64,000 bases of DNA, taken from assembly GCA_029215795.1 (NCBI GenBank), contig JARDYH010000001.1:229675654-229739653 (forward strand), given 5' to 3'. Shown here piece by piece: positions 1 to 12,025 of this stretch (position 1 is the first letter of the stretch; each line of letters starts with the position of its first letter). The stretch is from Anniella stebbinsi. Taxonomy: Eukaryota > Chordata > Lepidosauria > Squamata > Anniellidae. Position numbers and translations under genes: made by a program. The notes beneath the pieces were generated by a model, which did no database searches, had not been told where the DNA came from, and saw only the letters and a list, made by a program, of their open reading frames with translations.

Positions 1-357
1 GGGCACCGGCTCAGCGATTGATGTTATTCTGAACTTGAGAAAATCAAAACTGTCAGGAGGTTAAGTCCCCTAAAGGGTTTTTTAAAAAAAATTCAGTCTG
101 ACTTTGGATAGAGAAGATGTTTTTAATTTAATATTGTTCTTGTTTATCGGTTTTGTTTTGAAATCGTGCTATTATTGATTTTGTGTTGGTTTTCTTGTTG
201 TTCTGATGTGTTTTATGCTGCTCTTTTATTCTTTTTAATTAGTATTCAGTATTTTAGATATTAATACCATATTATTTTTGGTTGTGAACTGCCTTGGGAA
301 AACATTTTGTTTTGAAAGATGGCATACAAGTTCCTACAATAAACAAATAAATAAAAT
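1..357 (+). repeat. Old LINE 3' end (L2-like)
   Basis: T-rich 3' untranslated sequence ends in a decayed gaactgccttgggaa...ggcatacaag box and an aaacaaataaataaaat tail at about 336-357. This is the same layout as the better-preserved L2 tails at 13320-13400 and 30140-30194. The element is cut by the window start. Confidence 0.55.
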
Positions 358-1904
358 ATCTCATTCTCTACAATGTGTAGCATGTAATCTTCCTTCAGGA
401 TGTTCAGAATCTAGAGTTTTCCAACTAATAAGGAACTTATTTTCTTTTTTAAAGCCTTCAAGGTTTTGAGAAATCTCACAACCACCATAACAATATCTTT
501 CGTTTAGGTTGCTGAGTTAAAAATCTGTCTTTTGTCTATCCAGCTTCTGTATTTTCCTTTGTTGGTAGCACTTGGATCTCCCCCCCCCCAGTACGTAACA
601 CTTCCCCCCCAAGCTATGTGCAGTGTTCCTGTAGATTCACTGCTCACCTCAAAAAACACGTAAGATAATATTTTAAAGGCCATCTGAGGCTTCTTACTCA
701 CTGTTCTAAAATAAAGTTTTATGATTTCTTGCTTCTTGTTTCTAGATATCAAAACTCTCGCAGGAAACCAGCAATGTAAATTAATTGCTAGAATCTTGAT
801 TTGCAACCAGTGTAGTACAACCAGGGCTCACAGGATCAAAGAAATGGGGCTTTTTGATTAGTAGAGATGATGATCATCTGTCAATCCCTCACATTTCCAT
901 GTTTCCTCTCAGCTTACCTGCAGACCACATAGTAGCTGGGGGCAGGAGGGGAGGAATAGATTTTGTATTCTGTTGTAATACCAAATATTTTGATGTACTT
1001 GGTCCTGAATGGTCAGTTAAGACCCATTAGCTTTGCAAAGGATTTGCTCCTAATGGAGATGAAACCAAGTAGAATTGGTTTGTTGATAGGGATCAACACA
1101 GCCACCTACAATTTTGGGCTCTTCTTAGGGGCATGGTGTGCCTGCTTTTCAAAATTTTACCATCACATCACTGTCTCCACCATTTCTGAGAAATTACCAA
1201 GGGGTGGGATACAAATGTACACTTCACAGAGAAGAATAAGCAATACAGGAAGAAAGGTTCTGTCAGGGCCAGGGCCAGACTCCACTGTGTTGTCAGCATA
1301 GTGCTGTTGATGGGCCCCTGCTGCTGCTGTGTCCGTCACTACCGAAGCCTTCCGCACCTCCACCTTCCTCCACCTGCCAAAGGCCTGTCTGCCGGCCAGC
1401 TGGCCAAAGCCGCTTGCTCACCCAAGTCCCTTCTCTGTCAGCCTGTCCTCCCTCTGTCCATTCATCTACTCTGTCTTTTTTTTTTTTTACCTGGGGGGTG
1501 GCAGCGGGGGCTCTAGTTCCTCCTTCTCTAGCCTGGTCAGTCAGCCAGATAAACCTTCTGGCCCGGATGCACATGTTTTTAAAAGTTTGAGGGGGGTTTT
1601 GCGTACATTTGAACAGCAGTAATCTGAACCAATCAGGAAACTTGACCAATGAAAGAACAGAAGTGATCTAAAGACCACTCCGTGCCCTTATTGGCCATGT
1701 CCTTGCCCCCCTGCCAAAGCAGTGTCTGATTGAACTGTCACTGCCATTCAAGCAAAAAAAAAATTTTTGCTTTTAAAATGGGGCATTGCGTGGCCTACAG
1801 GCTTGGCCATTATGCTTCCTTTCATCAGTAGGGCCAGCTGGGAGGGTGAGGAGGAGGATGGTGGCAGGGAGGACAGGGAGGCGCTAATGGTGTTAGGTGA
1901 TCTC

Positions 1905-2165
1905 CACGCTTTCCGGAGCTCTGGAGAATGTGCGGCCTGCTCTGCCCCCTCCTCCACCCCCTCCCACCTTTCCCAGTGTGAAAGGGCCTCTTAATTCAAG
2001 CATTAAGAGACCCTTTCATACTGGGAAAAATGCGGGGGGGAGGGGGCAGAGGAGGCCACACATTGTCCGAAGCTCCGGAAAGTGTGCAGGTGGCCTACGC
2101 TATTAGCGTGTTAGTCATGCTAATAGTGTAGGCCATCTGTGCACTTTCCATAGCTTCGGACAACG
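1905..2165. repeat. Compound palindrome: two overlapping inverted repeats
   Basis: Inverted repeat one has arms at about 1908-1995 and 2003-2088. They share ctttccggagct, tgtgcggcctgctctgcccc and tttcccagtgtgaaaggg with few mismatches around a short ttaattcaagcattaa centre. Inverted repeat two spans about 2064-2160, with arms built on gaagctccggaaagtgtgc, ggcctacgctattagc and their complements. The right arm of the first is the left arm of the second. Probably a nonautonomous DNA transposon. Confidence 0.7.
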
Positions 2166-2592
2166 CACGGACGGCTTCCCACCCTTCTCTCTGTGCCGCA
2201 CCTTTCCCGGACTTTTCATTAGGTGGTGCCTGGGCACTAGGTGAACCACCTGTGCGCACGCCTATGGATTTCAATCATTATTAGATTTAAAAACACAACA
2301 CACCATGTATTTGTGCTTATGGAAGACGGAGCAGAAAGAAGAAATTGCCAGACAGTACATTTAGTGCAAGTCATTTTAGGCAAGTTGCCCTATCAGAGTT
2401 ACTATTTTTGAAGTTCTTTCATGCTGTTTGTAGAGATAAAGTTCAGATCACTGGAACAACAATGGTGAAAGAATAAGTACTTTGAAACAGTGTTAGTCGA
2501 GAAGAGAATGTCTTTATCTGAAATGGCTGTAACATGGTCTATGTAATCTCAGCCATGTGATGGTGAAAATGTTGAGAGATTAAAGGATGTCA

Positions 2593-2626
2593 GTGTGTGT
2601 GTGTGTATGTGTGTGTGTGTGTGTGT
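2593..2626. repeat. GT microsatellite
   Basis: About 17 GT units with one interruption. Confidence 0.9.
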
Positions 2627-2872
2627 CTATTTGAGCAGCAGTGGCATAGTTAAACTGTGTCTGGTGATATTCTCCAGCTTGAGATGAAGGAGCTGCAGAA
2701 ACCACCTTGGCCTGTAACTGGAACAATAAATAATACCGAATATGTTATTTGTGTGTCTGTGTGTGTAGTGGCCGCTTATAGTGATGTAATTGTTACGGGC
2801 CTGGAAGTGGCTAGGGAGATGTTGAGTGCTTTGAAGCCTGGGATAAGGTGAGAAGCTGATTCTTTCCTTCCT

Positions 2873-2998
2873 AAGTCTTCCAGAAGGACTGGCTGTTCAC
2901 TCCTGCTGGGTTGGCAGGCACTCAGAAGTGATAAGAGATTCTCACCACTTCTGAGTACAGCTTGAGGTGAGTGAATGAACCTGCCCTTCTAGAAGACT
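2873..2998. repeat. Imperfect palindrome (~125 bp)
   Basis: The left side (tcttccagaag, ggctgttcactc, actcagaagtg) is mirrored by the right side (cacttctgagt, gtgagtgaatgaacc, cttctagaaga) around ataagagattct. It is consistent with a short palindromic transposable element. Confidence 0.55.
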
Positions 2999-3065
2999 GG
3001 GAGATGGACAGAATAAGGCTAGAAGACTGAGGTCTTTTGAACCATGTCCCAGCCAAGGGCTATAG

Positions 3066-3377
3066 TAGGGTGACCATATGGAAAGGAGGACAGGGCTCTT
3101 GTATCTTTAACCGTTGCTTAGAAAAGGGAATTTCAGCAGATGTTATTTTCAGGCATGCAGCACCTGGTGCTTCATCACAACAGTTAAAGCTGCAGGAGCC
3201 CTCCCTAGAGTGACCAGATACAAAAGAGGGCAGGGTTCCTGCAGTTTTGACTGTTGTGATGAAGAGGGAATTTCACCAGGTGCTACATGCCTACAAATGA
3301 CACCTGCTGAAATTCCCTTTTCTAGACAACTGTTAAAGATACAGGAGCTCTGTCCTCCTTTTCATACTATCACCCTA
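3066..3377. mobile_element. ~312-bp near-palindromic DNA transposon, copy 1
   Basis: Terminal inverted repeats begin tagggtgaccatatggaaag and end with the complement tatcaccccta-type sequence. The flanks carry an exact 7-bp target duplication, gctatag (3059-3065 and 3378-3384). The interior is itself a long inverted repeat (gaagagggaatttcacc against aagggaatttcag and their complements). It has no coding capacity. The same family occurs at 18872-19192 and 21426-21745. Confidence 0.85.
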
Positions 3378-3487
3378 GCTATAGATGAAAAGCTTACAGC
3401 TCTTTCTGCATGTGCCAGATGAATGGTGAAGAGAAATGACAGGGGTCTGAGCCAAAATGTGTGAATCCTTGTATAGCTATAGACCAC

Positions 3488-3594
3488 AGATGAGCAACTT
3501 GTGGCTCTCTAGATGTTTTGGCCTTCAGCTCCCATAAACTCTCACCATTGGTTGTGCTAACTAGGGCTGATGGGAGCTGCAGGCCAGAACACTT
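3488..3594. repeat. ~110-bp palindromic short repeat (cagatgttttggactaca-type)
   Basis: The left half reads aacttgtggctctctagatg and cagctcccat; the right half reads ctgatgggagctgcaggcc. It is a diverged copy of the family best seen at 62036-62170. Confidence 0.6.
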
Positions 3595-5439
3595 GTACTG
3601 TAAATGATAAGTGCTGGGCCAAGACATTTTGGTAGGAAAAAAGATAGAGGAATTCCAGATGATGAAAAAAAAGATTTATTTGTAACCCCAACATTTTTCA
3701 GAAATCCTTCCTCAGGGTTACTAAATAGCTTATCTACAGAAAATGTGAATGAACACATAAACAGTTGTAATACAGTCTCCTGCTAAACAGTATTGAAATA
3801 AAATTGTTGCAGTTATTTTCATTGAAAAATGACTATCTTAACCTGTAACTCAAAAGATTATATTGTTAAAATTAACAATATTGTTAGTTAACAAAACAAA
3901 CATTGTTTAAAAGAGAAAGCATGTAAGAACAAACTAACCCTTAAAAATAATTACAAATTACAGCAGAGTTCATGGCAGGGTTGGCCCTGATAATAACGTC
4001 CCTGTGGATTCTTAAGTCATGTTTCATTCCTCATCCCCTTCCTTGGTATAAGTTCTAACATTTTGTCCTTGTCAACTGACAGTTGGAGGAATTAGCCGAC
4101 TCTACATGAAAAGAAAGCATTTACGGGCCTGATTTAATCATGAATGAAAACATTTAAACGGAAGCATTTCTTCCCTGATTTCTCTCCCATTTCAACGGAT
4201 GTTCCCATGAAATAAATGTACTTCGGAAGTTGGCGCTGAATGCTAATAATAGACATCTTTCTGTAATTGCGTATTATCGTAGAAATGAAATTTTAACTCT
4301 TGTGCTAATGTGGATGTTGGCTGTTGAGTCTTTTAGTAGAATATCATCTATGTTCATTATTCTTCTAGAAAGGCCTTTCATATTGTTTTTAGACCCACTA
4401 AAGGAGAGTGTCAGCTGATAATCCTTGGTGTCTTCATTACTAGCAACCACTGAAGCATCTGCACTGGTACTGATGGGACTACGTTGGTTATGTGGGCAAT
4501 GTTAGTGGAATTGTTGGAGCCGGCAGTTCTACAGTAAACACTGAGTAGATGTCTGATATAAGAGACAATAGTTTATGTGGGAGATCCAGTAAGGAAAACT
4601 TGGGCTGATGTTAAATATTTATAGGGCCTGTTATAGGGTCTAATGCAGTGGGAGGACTCTTAGTTTGACACGTAGCTTAAGACTCTAACGTGCTTGATTC
4701 AGGTAGTACCCAGTGAGCTATTTCACACCATATATCATATAAAGCCTTCACATAAAATTTTGACTACAAGAAAAGAACCCCATTACTCATGGGACGCAGA
4801 AATCAATTGAAAACATGTGCAGGTCAATAGAGCCAAAAGACACTTAAGCCATGAATGTTCGCAAGAAATTATTCTTGGTGTCACCCCACTGGAAATTTTA
4901 TTGAGGCACAAGATTTTTATCTTGACTTTTTTTGTGGCAAACCTGATGCCCCAGAGAGAGGAGGAACCTCCATCAACTCCAGTTGGTCTCTAGTGAGAAC
5001 GATTTCAGGCTATCTATGTCCAACAGAGTAAGTTGTGTGGTACAATTGCCCCTTCAGGTGTGACACAGTGCTGTGATGCCAGACAAATGTAGATATGCCT
5101 GCATATTTGACCGGCTGTTTTATGCATCAGCATAAGAATTATTATCTCCATAAAGCTTGTGATACATGAAATTATAAATTATGTAATTAATTGTTATAAA
5201 TTGGTATCTTCTGCCTCAAACCTAGTGACTGAGGTTTGTTTTTATTCCACAACCGAGAGCATATTCCACCCCTGAATCTGTAACCTCTTTCCTACAAGAA
5301 AACCATTCAGTGTTCATTTTAATTTATCAGGGTTCAGACGACAAACACAAGTCCTTTTCAGATGTTCATGTTGGGATAAAAAGAACACTCATGGAGCGGG
5401 CGGAGGGGGGGACGAACAGTGGCACTGTGGCAGCAGGCT

Positions 5440-5605
5440 TCTGATCTATGTACATTTATTATCTGAAGGGAGCTACGTTTTTAGCTGGTATACATTAATT
5501 ATTGTTTTATTCTGTTTAAAGTGATTTTCCCTGTATAGCTGCCCTGAGATCCCATTGATATAGAGGGGGATACAAATGTTTTAAGAAATCAATATCTCAG
5601 TATTT
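5440..5605 (+). repeat. Decayed LINE 3' end
   Basis: The tract gtatagctgccctgagatcc, then gagggggatacaaatg and an A-rich end, resembles the terminal box of the L2-type LINEs in this window. Confidence 0.45.
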
Positions 5606-6781
5606 CCATTTACGTGTAGAGAGTCCTCTGTGTGTAGTTGTGTGTGTGAGGGGCTCTATTCAGGTGTTCTAATGAAAGTGTGTAGGTGTCAGGCCCGAAT
5701 TTCTGACACATTCTACATGTCACTAAGAACAGCGAAATCCATTATTACAGTAGATGGGGTTGCAGAGACCAGCTTTCCAGGGATCATGGCAACGCTTATA
5801 TGGTCACACCCCAATAAATCAAATAGCATAAGCAAAAGGCTGTCAGCTTATTGCCTTGTTCAAAAGTCACACGGAGTCACCGTTATAGTCCAAGGTCCAG
5901 CAATACATTTTAAGACAGAGTTGTAACAGTACAGGGTTCAAGGCAGACAAGGGTCCAAGATTCACAGTAAGTCCAGGCAAGAAAGCATTTCAGGCACTTA
6001 TGAAATTGTTCCCAGCAAAGGCTCTTTGATCTCTGCACCAGCTTAAATACAGCGGAGGGGCTGCTAAAGCCTTTCCGTCTGATGATCCAGCATGACAGAG
6101 GAATCTGGCCCATAAGGGGGTACTATGTCAAAGAGGGCATTTCTGTTTTGGCCTTTTCAGTTGATGACTTCCCTGAAGCCCCCCTCCCCCCCTACAGAGT
6201 TTGCCTCCCACTCTCTTCCCACAGAAGATTTTTCAAGCTGTAAATCAGAGGTGTGACTCAAGGCCAAATCTTGCAGTTGTGGCTGATAGGAGTATCACCC
6301 TACTTTGGCCTACAATCAGATGGGAGGCCAGGCAGATGGGAGGCTCTCAGGCTCCAGATTTCCCATGACTGGACTGGGTTCAAAGTCATTCTGCATCAGA
6401 TTCTAATTAAAAAAATGTAGGACCCACAGTGGCACTGGAACTAGGCCCAACAGGGATGGATTATTCTGCCATAATGCCACTCCCCTCCCTTCGCCACACA
6501 TTCATTTTTACCACACGTGATCATCTTAAAAGGGCTATACAGTTTTTGGTTTACAGAAAAATATGTGCCTGCTCTAATATTTGATTATTCATCTGCAGCA
6601 GTCCGCCAAAACTGATTTGGACTTTAGGGAGAAGGTGGCAAGTTCTTCCTATAGATCAATTCCATTTCTATGTCCATCTTCTGCCTTTACTTTGAAGTTC
6701 CTTCTTTCTTTGCCCTTACTCTGCACCCCCACTTTAGCTTCCATCAGAATTTTCTGCATCTTGCTGATACCAGGATCTACA

Positions 6782-6958
6782 CCTAGGCAGGATCTACACT
6801 GGTAGGGGCAGATCTACACTGCTGCTTTAAAGTGCTTTAAAGCGCTTTATAACAGTAGTGACAACAGTTGGGGCCCAGGACACACTCCAAAACAGTTGTC
6901 ATTACTGTTATAAAGCTCTTTAAAGCGCTTTAAAACAGCAGTGTAGATCCTGCCTAGG
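6782..6958. repeat. Palindromic TIR element (~177 bp)
   Basis: The ends are perfect inverted repeats: cctaggcaggatctacact at 6782-6800 and its complement at 6940-6958. Inside, gcagatctacactgctgctt, tttaaagcgctttataacag and tgacaacagtt are mirrored by aactgttgtc-type, ctgttataaagc and aaaacagcagtgtagatc sequences. It has no coding capacity. A MITE-like element is the simplest reading. Confidence 0.75.
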
Positions 6959-9900
6959 TAATGGCCATTTCTACATGAGGCATTTATCTTGCACTTATGA
7001 GTGTTCACTCATGGAGGTTCATGAGTCCATTTCATGACGCTGTCAACCTCCGGTGACTCTCCCAGCATTTTAAAGCTTTATTTCGCCATTTTATAAATCG
7101 CAGAAAATGCAGTAATGAATATAAACCACTATCAAAGAGGTGGTGTACTTCCGTAATCATGCAGTATCGCAGCACCATCCACTGGTTATATAAACATATG
7201 GAACTTGCTCACAAAAAATAGGTAGGGGAAGGGGGGAAGTACGTGTACTGTGTTGATCGTAATCCCACAAAGATGTGAGAAGACAAAACCCCAGTAAGGG
7301 TGTGGGATTTTTACTTCAATGTAAAGAAGCCCATTAATTGTTTGGTGGCTTTTTTATATAAGACAACAGTTGTGTCAAGTTTGGAACTATATTTTCATTA
7401 CTTTGCCACCCTGATAGCTTTTGGAACAACTTGTTTGCTCGTATGTCAAGTTGTTCCAAATGTTATCATCTTCCTGAACAAATGTGAGGCCAAGTTGCAA
7501 ACACGTAGAAGTTGTTGTATGGCTTTAAAGGAAAACCAAACAATGCTTGCTTCGTTTGATGCTCACATTTGAATCTTCCTGAATTCCGTACTACATGGAT
7601 ATCCAACCACGTGACTTGGAACAGGAATAAGCAAGATTGCACAAAAATGTGAAAATCAAAACCACTGCATTTCAGGTTGATTGAGGTAGAAGCCTTGAGC
7701 ATCTCCTCATCCCTCAGCCACCTGGGAACTGTAGTGTAGCTGACGCAGTGTTCTAAAGGAGCATCTGACACAGCATCTCAGAAATGCCGTTCTAGAGAAA
7801 CTTACTGTGTAGCTGAACTCTGCAACATAGCAATTGCTTTATATAGCAATGGGAAATATTTTCTTGTGTAATTTAATCGAATGAATCCACTTATTAGGAA
7901 CAGATGTGAAACATCCTAAAAACCTGAAGCCACTGAAAGGGGCCCTGAACAAAATGGGAAACTCTGAGAAAAAAATCAAAATATATGCATTACTTCGTTA
8001 TCAAATCTAAGCTCATATGCTACTGCTTGAAGAACAAGAAATGTATTTTAGCACATACATTGAAAGTGTATTGTTATATTTATGATTTTTATAAATAGAA
8101 ATGTCTTTATTTTATTAAAACAGTCATTACAAACATTGCTAATTTGAGAGATGGAGGTGCTGCACCCTAAAGCACATAGTTTTTACCTGTTGGGAAAAAT
8201 AAGAAAAACATCCTTGTCTTCTCCAGTTCATCTGTTGCAACAGTGAGAGATTTTGTGTTATTGCTTTGTCCTTATATATTGTTTATAGTGTTCTGCACAC
8301 TTTGTTTAAAGATGCTGTCACACTGTTCTTTACAGATGGTGAGATTAAACACAGCAAGAGGAAAACCAGATTGTCTGTTTTGAGAGCTGGTGATATTATG
8401 GGAAAGAGGTGTGAACATGTCTATTTGGCAAAATGAACACTAGCAATGGCAATGGGCTGGAAGAGTTAATGCACGGACAAATGATTGCCTTTAAAAGTGT
8501 CCCAGATTTTTCTTGCATCAAAAATCTAATCAGTTTGAGACTCCAAATAATTTTGATGCACTAATTTGCTACCCAGGGACAGGTGGCAGAGCTTCAGAGA
8601 AACAACGTACATTGTTCAATAAGTGTCACAAAGGGAATTGCTGGTTGCCAAGTACATCTTGGAAAATATAGACCTATATGTTGCCTTAATACATATTTTT
8701 TATGTTTGAGGAAGCATTGGTATGTGGCTTTTCAGAGATGGAAATCTTGCTTTAAAAAATTAAATATCCCAAGGATCCTAGAGGCAAGCAGCTGCTTTAA
8801 CTCCCTGGACTGTTGATGGTTTTTGTTTTGTTTTTAAATTTAAATTTAAAGCAGTGGATTTTACCTTTCAGCAGCTTGTAGAGGTTTTTATATGCTGTGA
8901 TTGGAGTGGCCTGTCTATTCCTGGAAAGGGAAAAAACAAAATGCCTTTAGCCATTTTCTAACGTCTGTGAGAATAAGGAGACAGAATATAGTATTGTCTA
9001 GTAGGTTCTCCTTCTCTAAGGAAAAAGCTGAATCAAAAAGACAGTCACTTGACCCATAACTAGACATGCAGCTCTATACCCTTTTCTTGTGAGTTAGAAT
9101 CTCTGCATTAGGAGTGGTGAGGATAGGCCCTGAAGGCAATGCTTGACTTAGGGATCTTCCTATATGCTCCTGATGCATTATTGTGTACATAGTGTAGCAG
9201 TAGCTAGGAACAAAGCCAGCATTCTTGCGCTATATATTATACGTGTTTATTACGCCCTTTGATTTATTATCTTTCGGTCGTAATTCTTCTTTTGCCTGCC
9301 ATTGAGTGTAGGTAGCCTGTAAAATAGTAGCAATAATCACTGGCATTTTTATGGGCCTTTACATCTTCAAAGTGCTTTATGGACATTAATTAATCAGCTG
9401 TTATCTTTGGAGCCCATTCAGCCCTATATTCAAAATTCCAGACCTCTGTTAGTTATGCACAGACTTGTCGGAAGCCCTTGTCAGGAGCATGGTTATTTTA
9501 AAGCACAATGCTCTTACCTTAGTTCAGACAATTAGTATGATATACTAGGAGAATAAGAAATCACAGTCATGTGGCTTTTAAAAGAAATCTATACCTTTAC
9601 AGGCAGTCCATTCAGACATTACACTTGTTATGGGAACAGATTGGGTCCTTACCATGTATTCGCTAAAAGGCTAATGTGTTATGTGGCCCCTTCAGTGATC
9701 CTGGGTGTGAGGCCTGATTCCACACAGCAATACTGCATGGATACTGACTGGAATATTTCCTCACAGGTAGAGCTTTTGTCTCAGCAAGGGACTGCTAGCA
9801 ACTGAGCCCTTAAGGCAGCTGGCAGGCCTAGGACTTTCAGAGACTCCCACCCTGATGGATTCTAGCTGCAGCCCTTAAAGGGCCCACAGTTATGTCTGTG

Positions 9901-10540
9901 GCCTCATGCTCCTGCATGGCTAAGAGACAGGAGATGTGAGGAAGTCATCCCCAGATTCTTCTTCGTGGTCTCTGTGCATCACATATATATGGGCTCTGTG
10001 CGTGTGCAGGACCTCGATGTGGGAAACTTCTAGAGCTGCGAGACATTAAGGCAGGAACCCCGCCCCCACCGCTCAGTGCGCATGTCTAGCGGGTTCCCGC
10101 CTGGTCCCTTAGTTCTCTTTTGACCGTGCTACCAGTTGCCTCGTGGAGAACTTCTTGCTCGGCTTTCAGAATTTGAGGTTGAGGGGAGGGCTATGTCCTG
10201 AAGTCAGAATGGTATATGAGGTAGTGCCCAGGGTCTACCTGAAGTGGCTCATTGGACTCTAGGTCCTCTGAAGCTGGGGACGTGACAGCTTCAGAGAATT
10301 TCAAAATGGTAATGTAGCAATTCTGCACAGAGTTGATTCTCTTTAGAATGCATGTGAATGCAACCTGTGCAGGTGCAAAATTGGAGGATGTCCAACTTTT
10401 TGGGCCACAGGATTGTTGCTCACAGTACAGTCATTTCCAGTGTAATAGGTATAGCCGATTGGTATTGTTTTCTTTTGATGGGAGTAGCTAACAGTTCCAT
10501 CAATTTTCAGAGGTGTTGCCTTGCTAGTCTGTTACGGTCT

Positions 10541-11100
10541 TTAAGAACATAAGCGCCATGCTGGATCAGACCAAGAATTCATCTAGTCCAGCATTCTGTT
10601 CACATGGTGGCCAGGAACCCATAAGCAGGACCTGAGTGCAACAGCACCCTCTCGCATATTCCCCATATATATGTTTCCTCTGATACTGGACGTAGCAATA
10701 TAGCCAGCAGGACAAGTAGTAGTTGATGGCCTTATCCTCCATGATCTTGTCAACCCCCTTTTAAAGCCATTCAAATTGGCGGTCATCACTGTCTTGTGGT
10801 ATCGATTTTCTTAGTTTAACTATGTGCTGTGTGAAGAAGTACTTCCTTTTAACTGTCCTGAATCTCCCACAATTCAGCCTTGTGGGATGACCCTGGATTC
10901 TAGTATTATGGGAGAGGGAGAAAATCCACTTTCTCCACACCATGCATAATTTTGTATACCTCTATCATGTTTCTTCTTACTCATTCTTTTTTCCAAGCTA
11001 AACAGTCCAAGACATTGCCACTTTTCCTCATTGAAGAGTTATTCCAGCCCCCGGGATCATTTTACTTGCCTTTTCCTGCATTTTTTCCTACTCTACTTTA
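10541..11100 (-). mobile_element. CR1-type LINE, 3' portion
   Basis: Read on the - strand it carries the recognisable CR1 C-terminal and 3' sequence: aggtatacaaaattatgcat, agtacttcttcacacagcac, then ggactagatgaattcttggt and an end near cttatgttcttaa. It is 5'-truncated with frame breaks, so it cannot code. CR1 LINEs are the typical sauropsid retrotransposon. Confidence 0.8.
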
Positions 11101-11104
11101 AAGA

Positions 11105-11175
11105 CTCACAGATTAATTATGGCATAAGCTTTCATGGACTAGACCCCACTTCATCAGATGCATGAAGTTTTATAC
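11105..11175. repeat. Short retroelement-like fragment
   Basis: Contains taagctttcatggactagac followed by cccacttcatcagatgcatg. This resembles the cttcatcagatg motif often seen at ends of Penelope-like and related reptile repeats. The family is uncertain. Confidence 0.35.
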
Positions 11176-11478
11176 TCTATTGGCAGGTATTAAAGGCGCA
11201 CAGGAGAGAGTTGCAAAAAAAGGAAGAAAAAAGAAAAAAGTCCCAGCATTGTAGGCCTTGAAATTCTACTGCTTATAAAAATGACATTTGTAGAGTTAAT
11301 AATTTGAAACATGACATCCATAATCTACCTGATGAGGTCTACAATTGTGTAAAATTTCAAACCAATCCAATACAGTTTTGAATCCCATTATTCCTGTCAC
11401 CATTCTGACAGTGGGGGAGGGATTGCAGGAAACTCAGATAAGAGTGAGGTAATTTTGAAGGCTGAGGGATTCGCTAAC

Positions 11479-11746
11479 GTAATCCAACGGGGTGCTGACC
11501 TCCACTGATTCTTTTATGCCAAACTCATTCCCACTGCAAGCGGGACCCACCCCTTGCAGAAGGAAGATTTAACACTTCTGGGGCAATTGGAAATGAGTGA
11601 AAACGCTCATTTCTGGAACGGGGCAGGTTAGTGGAACTCACATAAGGGAGTTCTGCTGACCTGCCCCAATCAAAAATTGAGTGTTTCCATTCATTTTGGG
11701 GCTTCCTCTGGGATTGGTGGAGGCATAAGTGCCCCGTTGGATTCTG
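11479..11746. repeat. Nested inverted repeat (~268 bp)
   Basis: The outer ends gtaatccaacggggtgc and aagtgccccgttggattctg are inverted copies. The inner stem ggggcaggttagtggaactc / gagttctgctgacctgcccc surrounds acataagg. It is a MITE-like structure with no coding capacity. Confidence 0.65.
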
Positions 11747-12025
11747 CCCACTGTCACTGATTGCTGATGAAGGTGGAATAGGGAGGGAAAGGGAAAGACT
11801 ATGTTGGAATCCTGTGCAGGTTTACTCAGAAGTAAGACTTTCTGAACATACAGGGACATATCTATTCATTTTTACAGCAACATAACTATCCACCTACTCA
11901 GTTTATGACTTGTTTCTGGTGTGTGTGTGTGTGTATTTGGAACACTGTAATAATACAGTTCCTTTTTAAAAACTAGGGGAATTAATTATCAAAAAACCTA
12001 TCTGTTTAAGACCAGAGTTAAGAAA

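Noticed and set aside
5630..6120. Possible LTR fragment
   Set aside because: Texture is repeat-like, but no terminal repeats, primer-binding site or polyadenylation layout could be identified.
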